From positions 89,848 to 153,847 of the forward strand of contig JBBRND010000007.1 of NCBI GenBank assembly GCA_038230515.1: a stretch of 64,000 bases of DNA, read 5' to 3'. Numbering within the stretch: position 1 is the first letter of the stretch; each line of letters starts with the position of its first letter. Below, piece by piece: positions 56,066-64,000 of the stretch. Origin of the DNA: JAPLDB01 sp038230515 (GTDB lineage: Bacteria; Bacteroidota; Bacteroidia; AKYH767-A; 2013-40CM-41-45). A program made the translations under genes and the position numbers. The notes beneath the pieces were generated by a model that saw only the letters and a list, made by a program, of their open reading frames with translations, was not told where the DNA came from and ran no database searches.

Positions 56066-56965
56066 ATGAAAAAATTATTCTTTACTCTATCTTTTATAGT
56101 AATCAGTATTGCTGCCTTGGCGCAGCAGGACACTACATGGCGCAGGGGCGGACTGCTCGGGCTTAATTTCACACAGGTATCGCTTACCAACTGGGGCGCG
56201 GGTGGAGAAAATTCGATTGCAGGAAATGCCATCGTAAATTATTTCGCGCACTACAAAAAAGCGAAAAATATATGGGACACCGATCTCGATCTCGGATACG
56301 GAATATTAATGCAGGGAAAAAACGATGTGCGGAAAAGCGATGATAAAATTTATTTCACTACAAAGATCGGGCATGAAGCAGTCAAGCATTGGTATTATAC
56401 TTTGCTGCTCGATTTCAAATCTCAGTTTGCACCCGGCTATAATTATCCAAATGACTCGGTGAAGATTTCAAACTTTGCTGCTCCGGCTTATATCTCCCTT
56501 GGTATTGGCATGGACTACAAACCAAGCGATCATTTTTCTTTATTCCTTTCTCCCGCTACTGCGCGATGGACAATTGTGAATGACGTTCCGCTTTCGAATG
56601 CCGGTGCCTTTGGTGTTGACTCCGGCAAAATGGTTAAAACAGAAGTGGGTGCATTGCTGAAAGCAAAACTTAATGTGGATATCACAAAAAACGTCAACCT
56701 TCAAAGTACGCTCGATCTTTTCAGCAATTACCTCGACAAGCCGGAGAATGTAGATGTGAACTGGCAACTTTTTATTTCTGCAAAAGTGGGCAAGTTCCTT
56801 TCTGTAAGCTTAATTACCCAGCTTATTTATGACGACAACACCACGCTTACTTTTTACAAGAGCGATGGGCAAACTGTTGACCATACCGGCCCGGGGGTAC
56901 AGTTTAAAGAGGTACTCGGCATCGGGCTGGCTTATTCGTTTTCGGGAGTTACGGTGAGTAAATAA
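56066..56965 (+). CDS. DUF3078 outer-membrane-type protein
   Basis: The product is 299 aa. A signal peptide (1-19, ending ALAQ) is followed by the DUF3078 signature WRRGGLLGLNFTQVSLTNW and NSIAGNAIVNYFAHYKK, then alternating beta strands and an aromatic-rich C-terminus. A barrel in the outer membrane is probable. The function of the family is unknown. It ends at a strong bidirectional terminator. Confidence 0.88.
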   Translation: MKKLFFTLSFIVISIAALAQQDTTWRRGGLLGLNFTQVSLTNWGAGGENSIAGNAIVNYFAHYKKAKNIWDTDLDLGYGILMQGKNDVRKSDDKIYFTTKIGHEAVKHWYYTLLLDFKSQFAPGYNYPNDSVKISNFAAPAYISLGIGMDYKPSDHFSLFLSPATARWTIVNDVPLSNAGAFGVDSGKMVKTEVGALLKAKLNVDITKNVNLQSTLDLFSNYLDKPENVDVNWQLFISAKVGKFLSVSLITQLIYDDNTTLTFYKSDGQTVDHTGPGVQFKEVLGIGLAYSFSGVTVSK

Positions 56966-56985
56966 TCGAAAAAAATAATGTGATT

Positions 56986-57020
56986 AAAAACCCCGGAGAA
57001 ATTTTTCTTCGGGGTTTTTA
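56986..57020. terminator. Bidirectional rho-independent terminator
   Basis: AAAAACCCCG pairs with CGGGGTTTTT around a short loop. T-runs occur on both strands, so it can end both the DUF3078 gene and the converging gene at 57148. Confidence 0.85.
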
Positions 57021-57147
57021 TTTTACACTGTTTTGCAACCCTGAAGTAATCCATGTACTTTATCGAACAGTAAAAATAATTTCACCTGCTTCGTTTTTTA
57101 TTTAATGTGAAACTTCTTCAGGGTTGTGGTTCAATAAACAGAAGCGA

Positions 57148-58032
57148 TTAAAAGTATTCTATCTCTCGCTCTACAACGCATTCATCTCGTCCACCAAAGA
57201 AACTTACCTTGTCAGGATTCAATTCAGTTACCCTAATCCAATTATCATTTTTGTCGTATTCTATTTTGTACGTCAACATTGCGTACGCTTTTCCTTTCGC
57301 ATCAACCCAATCTGTTTTAACTCTATTTCCCTTGCTGTCGTACGTTTGCAGATAAGTAACTAAAAACTTTGTTCCTTTTGTGAACCATGTTTCCTCTACA
57401 ACTTTTCCATAGTCGTTATACTTAAAAACAAAGCGCAAAATTATTTCTCCGCTCGATTTATATTCTATGGTTTCAATTACATTCCCCTTATCATTATACT
57501 TGTCAGCCGTTCTCCAATCAAGAGTTCCGTCTGCTCTAAAAACATTCTTTTCAATGATGTTTCCTTTCTCGTCATACTTGTAAACCTCTTTGCCATCGCT
57601 ACTGCCATCTTCTTTGAACCAATCTTTTTCAATCATTTTTCCAGTGTCGTCATACTTGTAATCGAATTTTGATTTATGCGCAACGCTCCCGTCAGTATTG
57701 TACTTGTCTTCTTCAATTCTGTCCGACTTATCATTATAAGCATAAACCAATTTTGCAGAAGGACTTCCATCAACTTTGAAACGCGTATCTTCAGTTTTAT
57801 ATCCTTTATCGTTGAAAGAAATTTTTGATTCATAGCCACCCTCATTGCAAATCTTTTTTCCTTTTATAATTTCTCCTGATTTATGTTCGGCTTTGTAAAA
57901 AGTTTCATGCAATGATTTAACATTGCCTTTGAGTTCTTCCTCTTGCCGGTCATTTTGTTTTGGCATCTGTGCGAAACCAGACAGCACCAAGAAGGAAATT
58001 ATAACTCCCGGAATGATTGATGTACGTTTCAT
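57148..58032 (-). CDS. Secreted YD/RHS-like repeat protein
   Basis: The product is 294 aa. A signal peptide (1-21) is followed by about ten short repeats of the form YNDKGNVIE/YDEKGNIIEK, each beginning with an aromatic residue and a Asp-Lys-Gly turn, like single YD repeats. Such proteins are common but uncharacterised in Bacteroidota. No toxin domain is attached. The gene has a candidate promoter whose sequence recurs upstream of the methyltransferase gene at 62692. Confidence 0.75.
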   Translation of the reverse strand: MKRTSIIPGVIISFLVLSGFAQMPKQNDRQEEELKGNVKSLHETFYKAEHKSGEIIKGKKICNEGGYESKISFNDKGYKTEDTRFKVDGSPSAKLVYAYNDKSDRIEEDKYNTDGSVAHKSKFDYKYDDTGKMIEKDWFKEDGSSDGKEVYKYDEKGNIIEKNVFRADGTLDWRTADKYNDKGNVIETIEYKSSGEIILRFVFKYNDYGKVVEETWFTKGTKFLVTYLQTYDSKGNRVKTDWVDAKGKAYAMLTYKIEYDKNDNWIRVTELNPDKVSFFGGRDECVVEREIEYF

Positions 58033-58053
58033 TTTATTTTGGTTTTATATTTA

Positions 58054-58078
58054 ATTTGTCAAAGTTAATTTCTTGTAG
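58054..58078 (-). promoter_or_regulatory. Leader/promoter 25-mer, copy 1
   Basis: On the minus strand it contains TAACTTTG (58060-58067), matching TAnnTTTG, with a TTG 18 bp upstream. The same 25 bp occur at 62693-62717. Confidence 0.5.
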
Positions 58079-58287
58079 CAATTATCAAGTTAGTAGTACC
58101 CAGATGCCGCTAACATTTTAATCTCCTCCACAAACCTACTATTTATTTCCTTTCACTACTTCAGCGCTCAACCCTTCTTCGTCATCACCTCTTTAAGCAG
58201 CGCAACCGGATTGCAGAAACGCAACCTGCCTCTATGCTCATCGTAAACTGCTCACATACTGGTATGTTTTTTTAAGAATCATCATTG

Positions 58288-58551
58288 ATGAGCGAAGAAG
58301 AAAAAATAAAATGGCTTGATGAAGCAAAACTCCTCATGCAGCAAACAGAGAGCACGGAACAAAGTATGGCTGCATTGAGGCCCGAAGTACACGGGCACAT
58401 TACTTCACATCTTTTTTCTTCATTCCCTTTTTTAATTGATGCAATGGAACCGCAGGACATTCTACTTCTTGGCGAGCGCATTCATCGTCATCTTTATGTA
58501 CTCACGCAAGAACTTACCAACTTTGCATACGCTGTGCAGCGCAACGCCTGA
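58288..58551 (+). CDS. Uncharacterised 87-aa protein
   Basis: A small, mostly helical, acidic protein (MSEEEKIKWLDEAKLLMQQ) with a central HGHITSHLFSSFPFL segment and no signal or membrane segment. The ATG at 58288 directly follows a TTG in frame. The family is not recognised. It is followed 146 bp later by another unknown gene on the same strand and may be co-transcribed with it. Confidence 0.5.
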   Translation: MSEEEKIKWLDEAKLLMQQTESTEQSMAALRPEVHGHITSHLFSSFPFLIDAMEPQDILLLGERIHRHLYVLTQELTNFAYAVQRNA

Positions 58552-58697
58552 GCAGTTTTTTCGCCCACGATCTGCAGCTCTTTACCAATCGCAAAAAACC
58601 GTTAGCCAAAAAAATCAAATTTCTCTTGCAAGAAATATTTTCCACTGCTAACGTTGCATCATAATTCAATAAATCGTTTAACTTAAATTTAATTAGT

Positions 58698-59144
58698 ATG
58701 GGACTACCCGCAATCAACATCACCTTTACCGCGGCTCAAGAGGCCGCGATTGACGCAGCGCTTACTGCGCTCGAAACCAACTGTCCGTTCAGAGTAAACA
58801 TTGCTGCTTCCGCCAAAGACGGAGAGCAATCGCTGGACGTAAAACGTTATCCGTTTGTGCAGAATGCAATTCTGAATACTGCACCGGCTAATCCTACTTT
58901 GCAGCCCCCATTTTTAAGTGTGGCTGATGCAGGCAACGATCTGAATCTTTATAATCAGTTCACGCCTAAGATTGAACGTTTGAAAGCAATTCTTGAAAGC
59001 TACATGGATACACAGTGGCTTGCAGGTGTGGAAGCATACTTTTATTTCCGCAAGTTTTATGCAATGCTGCAGGAAGCCGTTGAAGCCAACGTGCCCGGTG
59101 CCGATTCATTGCTTGCTGATGCTAAACGCCTGTATGAAAACTAG
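58698..59144 (+). CDS. Uncharacterised 148-aa protein
   Basis: A soluble helical protein of 148 aa, rich in Ala and Asn, starting MGLPAINITFTAAQEAAIDAA. It has a central VKRYPFVQNAILN and a C-terminal helix pair with YFYFRKFYAMLQEAVEA. No signal peptide is seen. A well-formed terminator follows, so it is a real transcription unit. I cannot name a family. Confidence 0.75.
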   Translation: MGLPAINITFTAAQEAAIDAALTALETNCPFRVNIAASAKDGEQSLDVKRYPFVQNAILNTAPANPTLQPPFLSVADAGNDLNLYNQFTPKIERLKAILESYMDTQWLAGVEAYFYFRKFYAMLQEAVEANVPGADSLLADAKRLYEN

Positions 59145-59203
59145 GGTCCGTCAGCTACGGCTCCTACTCCCGGCCCTTAAGATTTACTGATAAAAAAAGG
59201 GTA

Positions 59204-59243
59204 TGAAATCCTGCTTTTGAAAAGAAGCAGGATTTTTTTTTAT
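59204..59243 (+). terminator. Rho-independent terminator
   Basis: AATCCTGCTT (59207-59216) pairs with AAGCAGGATT (59225-59234), followed by T. The rest of the gap to 59494 holds only a weak GACAGC/GCTGTC hairpin and no gene. Confidence 0.8.
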
Positions 59244-59494
59244 CATGACAGCGGCTTGGCTAGCTGTCCGGTGGCGGGTTCACAACTAAGAAGAGATTAA
59301 ATGAAGTTTTAAAAAAGGGGATTAGAAGCAAGGCTGTTTGTTTACGCACAAATGTATTTAGAAAGCACCACTGTTTGATTACCGATGAAGCCCGCTTTTT
59401 AAAAATTTACACTTAATCTTACTCTTATCTAAATGCTCTACTTCGCCACGAAGATGTGTCGTGTTAAGTTTGCAGTCACTTTGTCCGAAGCAAT

Positions 59495-61666
59495 TTATAG
59501 TTTTAGTTTCAGTCCTCCATTAATTACAAATCCGTCAACGGGTGCATAGATGTCACGAAAGGTTGGGTTTGTAATTGTCCCTGTGTAAATCGTGTCAAAC
59601 TTTGTCTGCCTTGTATCAATAAAATTTTCAAAGTTGGCGAAGATTGAAAAGTTTTTCCAAAGTTTTTCAATCATAAAACCTGTGAGCCAATATTGTTTTC
59701 CTGTAGCACCGTCATTAAGTTTTTGCGAACTGAAATAATATGCCTCCAAACCAATTTTCAGTTTGTCCTCAATCTCGTAAACCAAAACATTATTCAAGCG
59801 GTGTCTTGCTACCAAAGGAAATTCTGTTGTTGTTATGTAATGTTGTTTTACATCAGCTAAAGTGTAACCCACAAAAAGCTTAAAGTTTTTGTAAATGAGT
59901 TTGATATTTGTTTCCATTCCTTTTGTGTCAATGAAGCCGGTTGGCTCTAAGTATTGAAAGTAGCCATTTGCAGTTGGTGTCAGCACCAGAGGATTATTTA
60001 TTCTTGTGTAGAAAAAAAGTTCATTGATGCTGAAAGAAACTTTGTCGTTAAACAAACCTGTTTTGTAATTGATGTCAAAGTTTCCACCGAAAGATTTTTC
60101 TGCGTTTGTATTTTTCACATCAATAGGTAAAACATTTTTGAATTGAATTTTTTCACCGTCCTCTGTAAATATTGTTGGAGTTTTGTAACCAAGTCCTCCA
60201 CCAATTCGTGAAGTTAATTGTTGATTTATTTTGACCAAAGCAGAAATTCGCGGAAGCAGAAAAAAACCATAAGCGTTTTGATAGTCTCCTCGTAAACCTG
60301 TTTCAAGTGTAATAACTTTTGAAGCGTTCCAAGTGTTTTGCACAAATCCACCAAGTGTATATTGATCATAATTGACTGGAACAATTGTGTCGTGCTTGTC
60401 TTGCGTAAATCTATCTGTAAGAAAATTTACTCCTGCAATGCATTCCGATTTTTCTTTCTTGTAATTGTAATCTCCTTCGGTGTAACTGGAAATTTGCACT
60501 CCTGAAAATGTGTAATCAGGAATTTGAATTGAACGATTGTAATAACTCACACTGTTTTTGAAACTCAATTTTGAGTTGTCATTTATTTTATGCTCCAAAG
60601 AAAGTTGAGTGCTGTAACGGTTCGTTTTGTTTTTTTCAAAGTAAGAATGTATGCTGTCCGCTTTACCTTCAATGTATTTTATGTCGCCACCAATGCGATT
60701 TTCAACCGTTGCATTTACTCCAAAGTTCATTGTTGTTTTTTCATTGAAGTAGAAAAATATTTTGGGATTAATTGTGTAACGGTCAAACTTTGGAATTGCT
60801 GTTAAGCCAATGTTTGCAGGGTCGTAAGGTGTACCGTGATTGTATGATGCAAAAATTGTTGCCCCCACTTTCTTGAACTTTTGAGAATAGAAACCGCTTG
60901 CATCCAAACCTAATGCAGAAGTTCCGTTGAGAATAAATTTTAATTCTCTTTCTTCTTTCGGAACTTTTGAAACAAGATTTACCAAACCTGCAATTGCACC
61001 GCCACCATAAAGTGTAGATGCACTTCCTTTAATTACTTCTACTTGTTTTAAATCAAGAGGAACTATTTGCAACAAACCTAATCCACCCGAAAAGCCCGAA
61101 TACAAAGGGAAACCATCACGAATTATTTGAGTGTATTTTCCGTCAAGTCCTTGAATACGGATTGAAGAATTATAACTCGTTGCTGATGTTTGTTGTGTTT
61201 GTATTCCTGTGCTTTCATTCAGCATCATCCGTATGTCGCCTGGTTTCATATTTCCTTTCTCCTCTAATTCCTCTCCCGAAATTGCCTCAATTCTTGTAGG
61301 AATGTCGGCAATAGTTCTGCTACTTCTTGTTGATGAAACAACTACTTCATCAAGTTCTCCTGATAAGGTTTTCAAAAAAATTATTTGAGTTTCAGAAGAT
61401 GAAACAGGGAAATTGAAAGTGTCAATTTGTGTTTCATGACTTAAATAACTGAACACCAAAATTTGTTTTCCGTTAGGTATGTTTTTGATTTCAAGAAAAC
61501 CGTTTACATCTGCACTTGCTCCATTATTTGTGCCTTGAACAACTGCCGTTGCACCGGTTAAATTTTCTTTTGTTTCGCTGTCTTTGATGACTGCCTTAAA
61601 GGTATTCTGACTGAATACGGTTGTTATATTAAATGCTGCAACAAGCAGCACGATGATTTTTTCCAT
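59495..61666 (-). CDS. TonB-dependent receptor
   Basis: The product is 723 aa. A signal peptide (1-19, ending VFSQ) is followed by a carboxypeptidase-regulatory-like beta domain (about 22-105), a plug domain (about 110-230, with DEVVVSSTR, RIQGLDGKY, VEVIKGSASTLYGGGAIAG) and a 22-strand barrel to a C-terminal LKLKL. It imports a bound substrate across the outer membrane using TonB energy. It lies last in the arsenic-type cluster but is separated from DUF6660 by a terminator-like hairpin. The substrate is unknown; a metal chelate is possible. Confidence 0.92.
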   Translation of the reverse strand: MEKIIVLLVAAFNITTVFSQNTFKAVIKDSETKENLTGATAVVQGTNNGASADVNGFLEIKNIPNGKQILVFSYLSHETQIDTFNFPVSSSETQIIFLKTLSGELDEVVVSSTRSSRTIADIPTRIEAISGEELEEKGNMKPGDIRMMLNESTGIQTQQTSATSYNSSIRIQGLDGKYTQIIRDGFPLYSGFSGGLGLLQIVPLDLKQVEVIKGSASTLYGGGAIAGLVNLVSKVPKEERELKFILNGTSALGLDASGFYSQKFKKVGATIFASYNHGTPYDPANIGLTAIPKFDRYTINPKIFFYFNEKTTMNFGVNATVENRIGGDIKYIEGKADSIHSYFEKNKTNRYSTQLSLEHKINDNSKLSFKNSVSYYNRSIQIPDYTFSGVQISSYTEGDYNYKKEKSECIAGVNFLTDRFTQDKHDTIVPVNYDQYTLGGFVQNTWNASKVITLETGLRGDYQNAYGFFLLPRISALVKINQQLTSRIGGGLGYKTPTIFTEDGEKIQFKNVLPIDVKNTNAEKSFGGNFDINYKTGLFNDKVSFSINELFFYTRINNPLVLTPTANGYFQYLEPTGFIDTKGMETNIKLIYKNFKLFVGYTLADVKQHYITTTEFPLVARHRLNNVLVYEIEDKLKIGLEAYYFSSQKLNDGATGKQYWLTGFMIEKLWKNFSIFANFENFIDTRQTKFDTIYTGTITNPTFRDIYAPVDGFVINGGLKLKL

Positions 61667-61730
61667 TGCTGGTATTTTAATTAATGTTTAAATAAAGATG
61701 ATTGGCGGTGCGTCAGCACCGCTAAAAATA

Positions 61731-61751
61731 TTTTGTGGCGAAGCCACAAAA
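61731..61751 (-). terminator. Hairpin terminator past the DUF6660 gene
   Basis: TTTTGTGGC (61731-61739) pairs perfectly with GCCACAAAA (61743-61751), and a T-run follows on the minus strand. A second hairpin, GCGGTGC/GCACCGC, lies at 61705-61722. They may end the ars transcript or attenuate the TonB receptor gene. Confidence 0.7.
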
Positions 61752-61754
61752 ACA

Positions 61755-62066
61755 TTAACTGATTTTTGGCGGTTGCCAAATGGAGCAATGAAACTCCGAA
61801 CTGAAAGAAGATTTGAAAACTGAAAATTGTTTTGTCAGAAAAGTTGTTGGTAGTGTCAAAGAAAAAATAAATGTATGAAAACTAAAACCCGAACAAGTTC
61901 CGCAAGTATAAAATGGAGAACAACCGTTGCAATCCTTTTCGTGTTGGTGAGTGTCCGTTGTCTGCTCCGTCTTTGCAGAACTTTCTCCGCACTTGTCGTC
62001 AGAACAACAAGGTCGCACCGACAAAAGCAAAACATAAAACGCAAGTATGAGAGAAAGAATTTTCAC
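61755..62066 (-). CDS. DUF6660-type cysteine-rich small protein
   Basis: The product is 103 aa. A hydrophobic N-terminus (KILSLILAFYVLLLS) is followed by PCCSDDKCGES, then HQHEKDCNGCSPFYTCGTCSGF, and a beta-like tail. Cysteine and histidine pairs suggest metal binding. The arrangement matches the small DUF6660 proteins often found beside TonB receptors and metal genes in this phylum. The start is GTG 62066, overlapping the methyltransferase stop as GTGA. Confidence 0.8.
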   Translation of the reverse strand: MKILSLILAFYVLLLSVRPCCSDDKCGESSAKTEQTTDTHQHEKDCNGCSPFYTCGTCSGFSFHTFIFSLTLPTTFLTKQFSVFKSSFSSEFHCSIWQPPKIS

Positions 62067-62692
62067 GCTGTCAAAGGTAATTCATTATGTTTTTTAAATG
62101 AACAGAAAAGAAAATTCTGTGTCGTGTCAAAAGGTGTTGTGTGGTCTTCTGTTATGCACCTTATTTTTTTAAAACCATTTTGTAGTAGTTGTTGCAATTC
62201 TTCTTCTGTGTATTGGTGAACATCAAGCATTGAACATTTCTTTGGTCCCTTGTCGGAGAATGTTCCGATTACCATAAAATTATTTACAGATTGTCGTGCA
62301 GTTGTGAGATAAGTATTCATGTCGTCCGAATTTGTTAGGAAATGAAAAGTTGCTCTGTCGTGCCAGCAATCGTAAGAAGTTGTCGGGTGAAATTCTGTTA
62401 CATCACACACAATCCAATTTACTTTTTTCGCTTTGTCGCCAAGTCGCTGCTTTGCTCTTTCAATTGATTTCTCTGAAATGTCAAGCACTGAAACATTTTC
62501 AAAACCTTCGTCTAGCAAGAAGTCAACTAATTTGCTGTCGCCACCGCCAATGTCAATGATGCTTGCCGTCTTTGGTAAATTAAAGCTGTGAACAAAGTCC
62601 AAAGATGTTTTTGGAATGTCCTGTGTCCAGCTTACTTGGTTGGGTTGCTTAGTTGCGTAAACATTTTCCCAGTGTTCTTTTCTTGTTGTCAT
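62063..62692 (-). CDS. Class I SAM-dependent methyltransferase
   Basis: The product is 209 aa from ATG 62692 (MTTRKEHWENVY). SAM motif I is IIDIGGGDSKLVDFLL, acidic motif II is VSVLDIS, and VCDVTEF and DCWHDRATFHF follow. The frame stays open 46 residues upstream, but that part runs into the arsI end and the promoter-like 25-mer, so I use the internal Met. Position in an arsenic cluster suggests a detoxifying methyltransferase; the diagnostic Cys set of ArsM is not evident, so the substrate is open. Confidence 0.85.
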   Translation of the reverse strand: MTTRKEHWENVYATKQPNQVSWTQDIPKTSLDFVHSFNLPKTASIIDIGGGDSKLVDFLLDEGFENVSVLDISEKSIERAKQRLGDKAKKVNWIVCDVTEFHPTTSYDCWHDRATFHFLTNSDDMNTYLTTARQSVNNFMVIGTFSDKGPKKCSMLDVHQYTEEELQQLLQNGFKKIRCITEDHTTPFDTTQNFLFCSFKKHNELPLTA

Positions 62693-62717
62693 ATTTGTCA
62701 AAGTTAATTTCTTGTAG
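62693..62717 (-). promoter_or_regulatory. Leader/promoter 25-mer, copy 2
   Basis: Identical over 25 bp to 58054-58078. On the minus strand it contains TAACTTTG (62699-62706) and directly abuts the methyltransferase start. No clear -33 box is seen. Confidence 0.45.
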
Positions 62718-62733
62718 TCAGTTTCACTCTCTC

Positions 62734-63249
62734 TTAGCAACAAGCAATTTTTTCCTTTGTGTTTGCTGTCGCAACATTTGCGTTGCAACCACAATCTGAT
62801 TTTACATCGGTTGTTGAAACTGTACAACAAGTTGCCGCCTCACTTATTTCATAATGTGGGTCGTTAAACTCTGCATCTTCGTGGAAATAATAAACCTCCC
62901 ACTGCACATTGTCAGGGTCATTAACCCAAAACTTGTCTTGCTTTGCATAACAACAATTTGTTCCGATTTCTTCTTTCGCGACAAGGTTTTTTGTTTTAGC
63001 GTCTGCAAGTTTTGTGTTTAGTTCGTCAAGTGTTTCAACTTGAAAACCTACATGCCCGAAATTACTTTGCACTCTGTCTTTGTTCTCAACAAACGAAATG
63101 ATGAGTGAAGGTTTGTCCAACACAAAATTTGCATAGTTCGGTTTTACTTTGTTTGGCTCTTGTCCGAAAAACTGTGTGTAAAAGTCAACTGACTTGTTGA
63201 TGTCGCTTACATATAAGCTGACATGCATTCTTGGAAATGGATTGTTCAT
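62734..63249 (-). CDS. arsI: ArsI/CadI-family VOC metalloenzyme
   Basis: The product is 171 aa with two VOC beta-alpha-beta motifs. Probable metal ligands are His9 (RMHVSLYVSD), His66 (FGHVGFQVE) and Glu118 (VQWEVYYF). The vicinal pair Cys99-Cys100 (GTNCCYAKQDKFW) is the trivalent-arsenical site of ArsI C-As lyases, which demethylate organoarsenicals. A Cys-rich tail (CC, CGC, CC) is added after the domain. CadI relatives bind cadmium, so the substrate could be either metal. It is 18 bp from arsR and surely co-transcribed. Confidence 0.88.
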   Translation of the reverse strand: MNNPFPRMHVSLYVSDINKSVDFYTQFFGQEPNKVKPNYANFVLDKPSLIISFVENKDRVQSNFGHVGFQVETLDELNTKLADAKTKNLVAKEEIGTNCCYAKQDKFWVNDPDNVQWEVYYFHEDAEFNDPHYEISEAATCCTVSTTDVKSDCGCNANVATANTKEKIACC

Positions 63250-63267
63250 TTTATTTTGATATTTAGT

Positions 63268-63600
63268 TTAACAACATTTTGGATTATTAGAATTTGCTTT
63301 GGTGAAAAACTCGGTGAAAGTTTTCTCAAACTTCTCAAAGGTTTTGTAGTTGATGCAGTAACAGGAAGAAGTTCCTTCAACTGTTCCTTTGATTAAGTCC
63401 GCTTTCAAAAGTTCCTTGAGATGTTGCGAAACGGTTGACTGTGCAAGTGGTAACACTTCCACAATTTCACCGCAAATGCAACTCTCTCTGTCGGCAATTT
63501 GTTTGAGGATTGCCACTCTTGCGGGATGACTGATGGCATTGGCAAAATTCGCCAACTCATTTTCCTTTTTATTAAACTCGTCTTTCTTGTTTTGAGCCAT
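63268..63600 (-). CDS. arsR: ArsR/SmtB-family transcriptional repressor
   Basis: A 110-residue winged-helix repressor: FANAISHPARVAILKQI, then ESCICGEIVEVLPLAQSTVSQHLKEL with the recognition helix, and a beta wing. Cys41 and Cys43 beside the HTH, Cys80 and Cys82, and a terminal Cys-Cys could form a metal sensor site. Such repressors leave the operator when they bind arsenite, antimonite or similar metals. I choose ATG 63600; the frame stays open to a TTG at 63621 that falls inside the operator. Confidence 0.92.
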   Translation of the reverse strand: MAQNKKDEFNKKENELANFANAISHPARVAILKQIADRESCICGEIVEVLPLAQSTVSQHLKELLKADLIKGTVEGTSSCYCINYKTFEKFEKTFTEFFTKANSNNPKCC

Positions 63601-63613
63601 GTCTTTAATATTA

Positions 63614-63646
63614 TATCGCAAATATACGATAAAATAAATGACACAA
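63614..63646 (-). promoter_or_regulatory. arsR operator overlapping its promoter
   Basis: TATCG (63614-63618) and CGATA (63627-63631) form an inverted repeat whose 8-bp spacer reads TATATTTG on the minus strand, a perfect TAnnTTTG -7 box. A TTG lies 17 bp upstream (63644-63646). Repressor bound here would block the promoter directly. Confidence 0.6.
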
Positions 63647-63902
63647 CGAAATATTTTGGAAAATAAATTGTCCGACTGTTTGAAAGTCAGTCCGAAAAAT
63701 ATCTGTTTTAAAAGCCCGTTTAGAACAGGTCAGTTTCAAGTTTGCAGTGCCGTTGCTAAGAAGAGCAAGAGTTGCAGATGACAATTAAACACCCGAAACA
63801 AAACTAAAAAACTTTCGCATATCCGCACCCTGTATGTTGGATAAACGCAATTGTCCTTGTAACTCCGAAGATTCTATGTTAAGAACCAAGCAGAATTATA
63901 TT

Positions 63903-63975
63903 TATTTTTGCGTCTCAAATTTAGAATGACTTTAAGTCAGTTCGCAAGAGTCCGCTAAGGCGGGCTCTTTCTTTT
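63903..63975 (+). ncRNA. Possible short transcript: promoter box then terminator
   Basis: TATTTTTG (63903-63910) matches TAnnTTTG. AAGAGTCCGC (63946-63955) pairs with GCGGGCTCTT (63960-63969), followed by a T-rich run. Together they could bound an RNA of about 60 nt, or the hairpin may be a leader of a gene beyond the window. Between 63647 and 63900 I see no gene. Confidence 0.25.
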
Positions 63976-64000
63976 TCTGGGTTTGATAGTTTGGATTGAA

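Noticed and set aside
59247..59300. tRNA-like segment with GGGTTCACAAC
   Set aside because: It lacks an acceptor stem, anticodon arm and a proper T-loop; no cloverleaf can be drawn.
62693..62830. Longer methyltransferase start at 62830
   Set aside because: The extra 46 residues overlap the end of arsI and pass through the promoter-like 25-mer, and contain no methyltransferase motif.

Overview
The window is a stretch of a Bacteroidota chromosome, probably an environmental lineage near Flavobacteriales, Sphingobacteriales or Chitinophagales. The evidence is five secreted proteins with type IX secretion (T9SS) C-terminal signals, SprB-type repeats, a RemB/Wzi-like barrel, TonB receptors with carboxypeptidase-like N-termini, several promoters of the form TAnnTTTG, and many starts without a visible Shine-Dalgarno site. 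I see no rRNA, tRNA, CRISPR array, insertion sequence or prophage.

Layout. 1-3.4 kb: the tail of a TonB-dependent receptor, a 21-bp tandem repeat array, a PAP2 phosphatase and CTP synthase. 3.4-15 kb: a T9SS cargo protein and two giant tandem paralogous T9SS surface proteins (1677 and 1632 aa), each closed by a terminator. 15-25.7 kb: yidC, a WG-repeat protein, an orphan paaZ, a second repeat array, panE, an unknown small protein with a good promoter, an HU protein and an ArnT-like glycosyltransferase. 25.7-35.5 kb: a minus-strand, AT-rich surface-polysaccharide cluster holding the RemB/Wzi-like barrel, polysaccharide deacetylase, GNAT, two glycosyltransferases, a PAPS-type sulfotransferase, a Wzy-like polymerase/ligase, a Wzx-like flippase and the wreck of a cysQ gene. 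35.5-44.5 kb: a type-B T9SS protein, an inactive/active M16 peptidase pair, a SprB-repeat protein, and a winged-helix protein carrying the third repeat array. 44.7-56.9 kb: housekeeping and envelope genes (nitronate monooxygenase family, sugar nucleotidyltransferase, glyA, thioredoxin-like, tgt, LptF/G, apaG, ABC-F, DUF2807, PagL-like deacylase, mscL, DUF3078). 57-59.2 kb: three uncharacterised proteins. 59.5-63.6 kb: an arsenic-type cluster on the minus strand, in order of transcription arsR, arsI/cadI, methyltransferase, DUF6660 protein and TonB receptor.

How the genes work together. The sulfotransferase would release PAP, the substrate of CysQ, so the decay of cysQ beside it is biologically pointed. 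The Wzx, Wzy, glycosyltransferase, deacetylase and acetyltransferase genes together would build, export and decorate a surface glycan. ArsR, ArsI and the methyltransferase look like a response to arsenicals.

The most unusual signal is a recurring style of tandem repeat. Arrays at about 283-492, 21655-22023 and 44060-44345 have unrelated sequences, yet all are built on 21 bp (seven codons), all show a 42-bp higher-order dimer, and all are open on the minus strand. Two lie in the gap between converging genes. The third lies inside a gene for a coiled-coil plus winged-helix DNA-binding protein.
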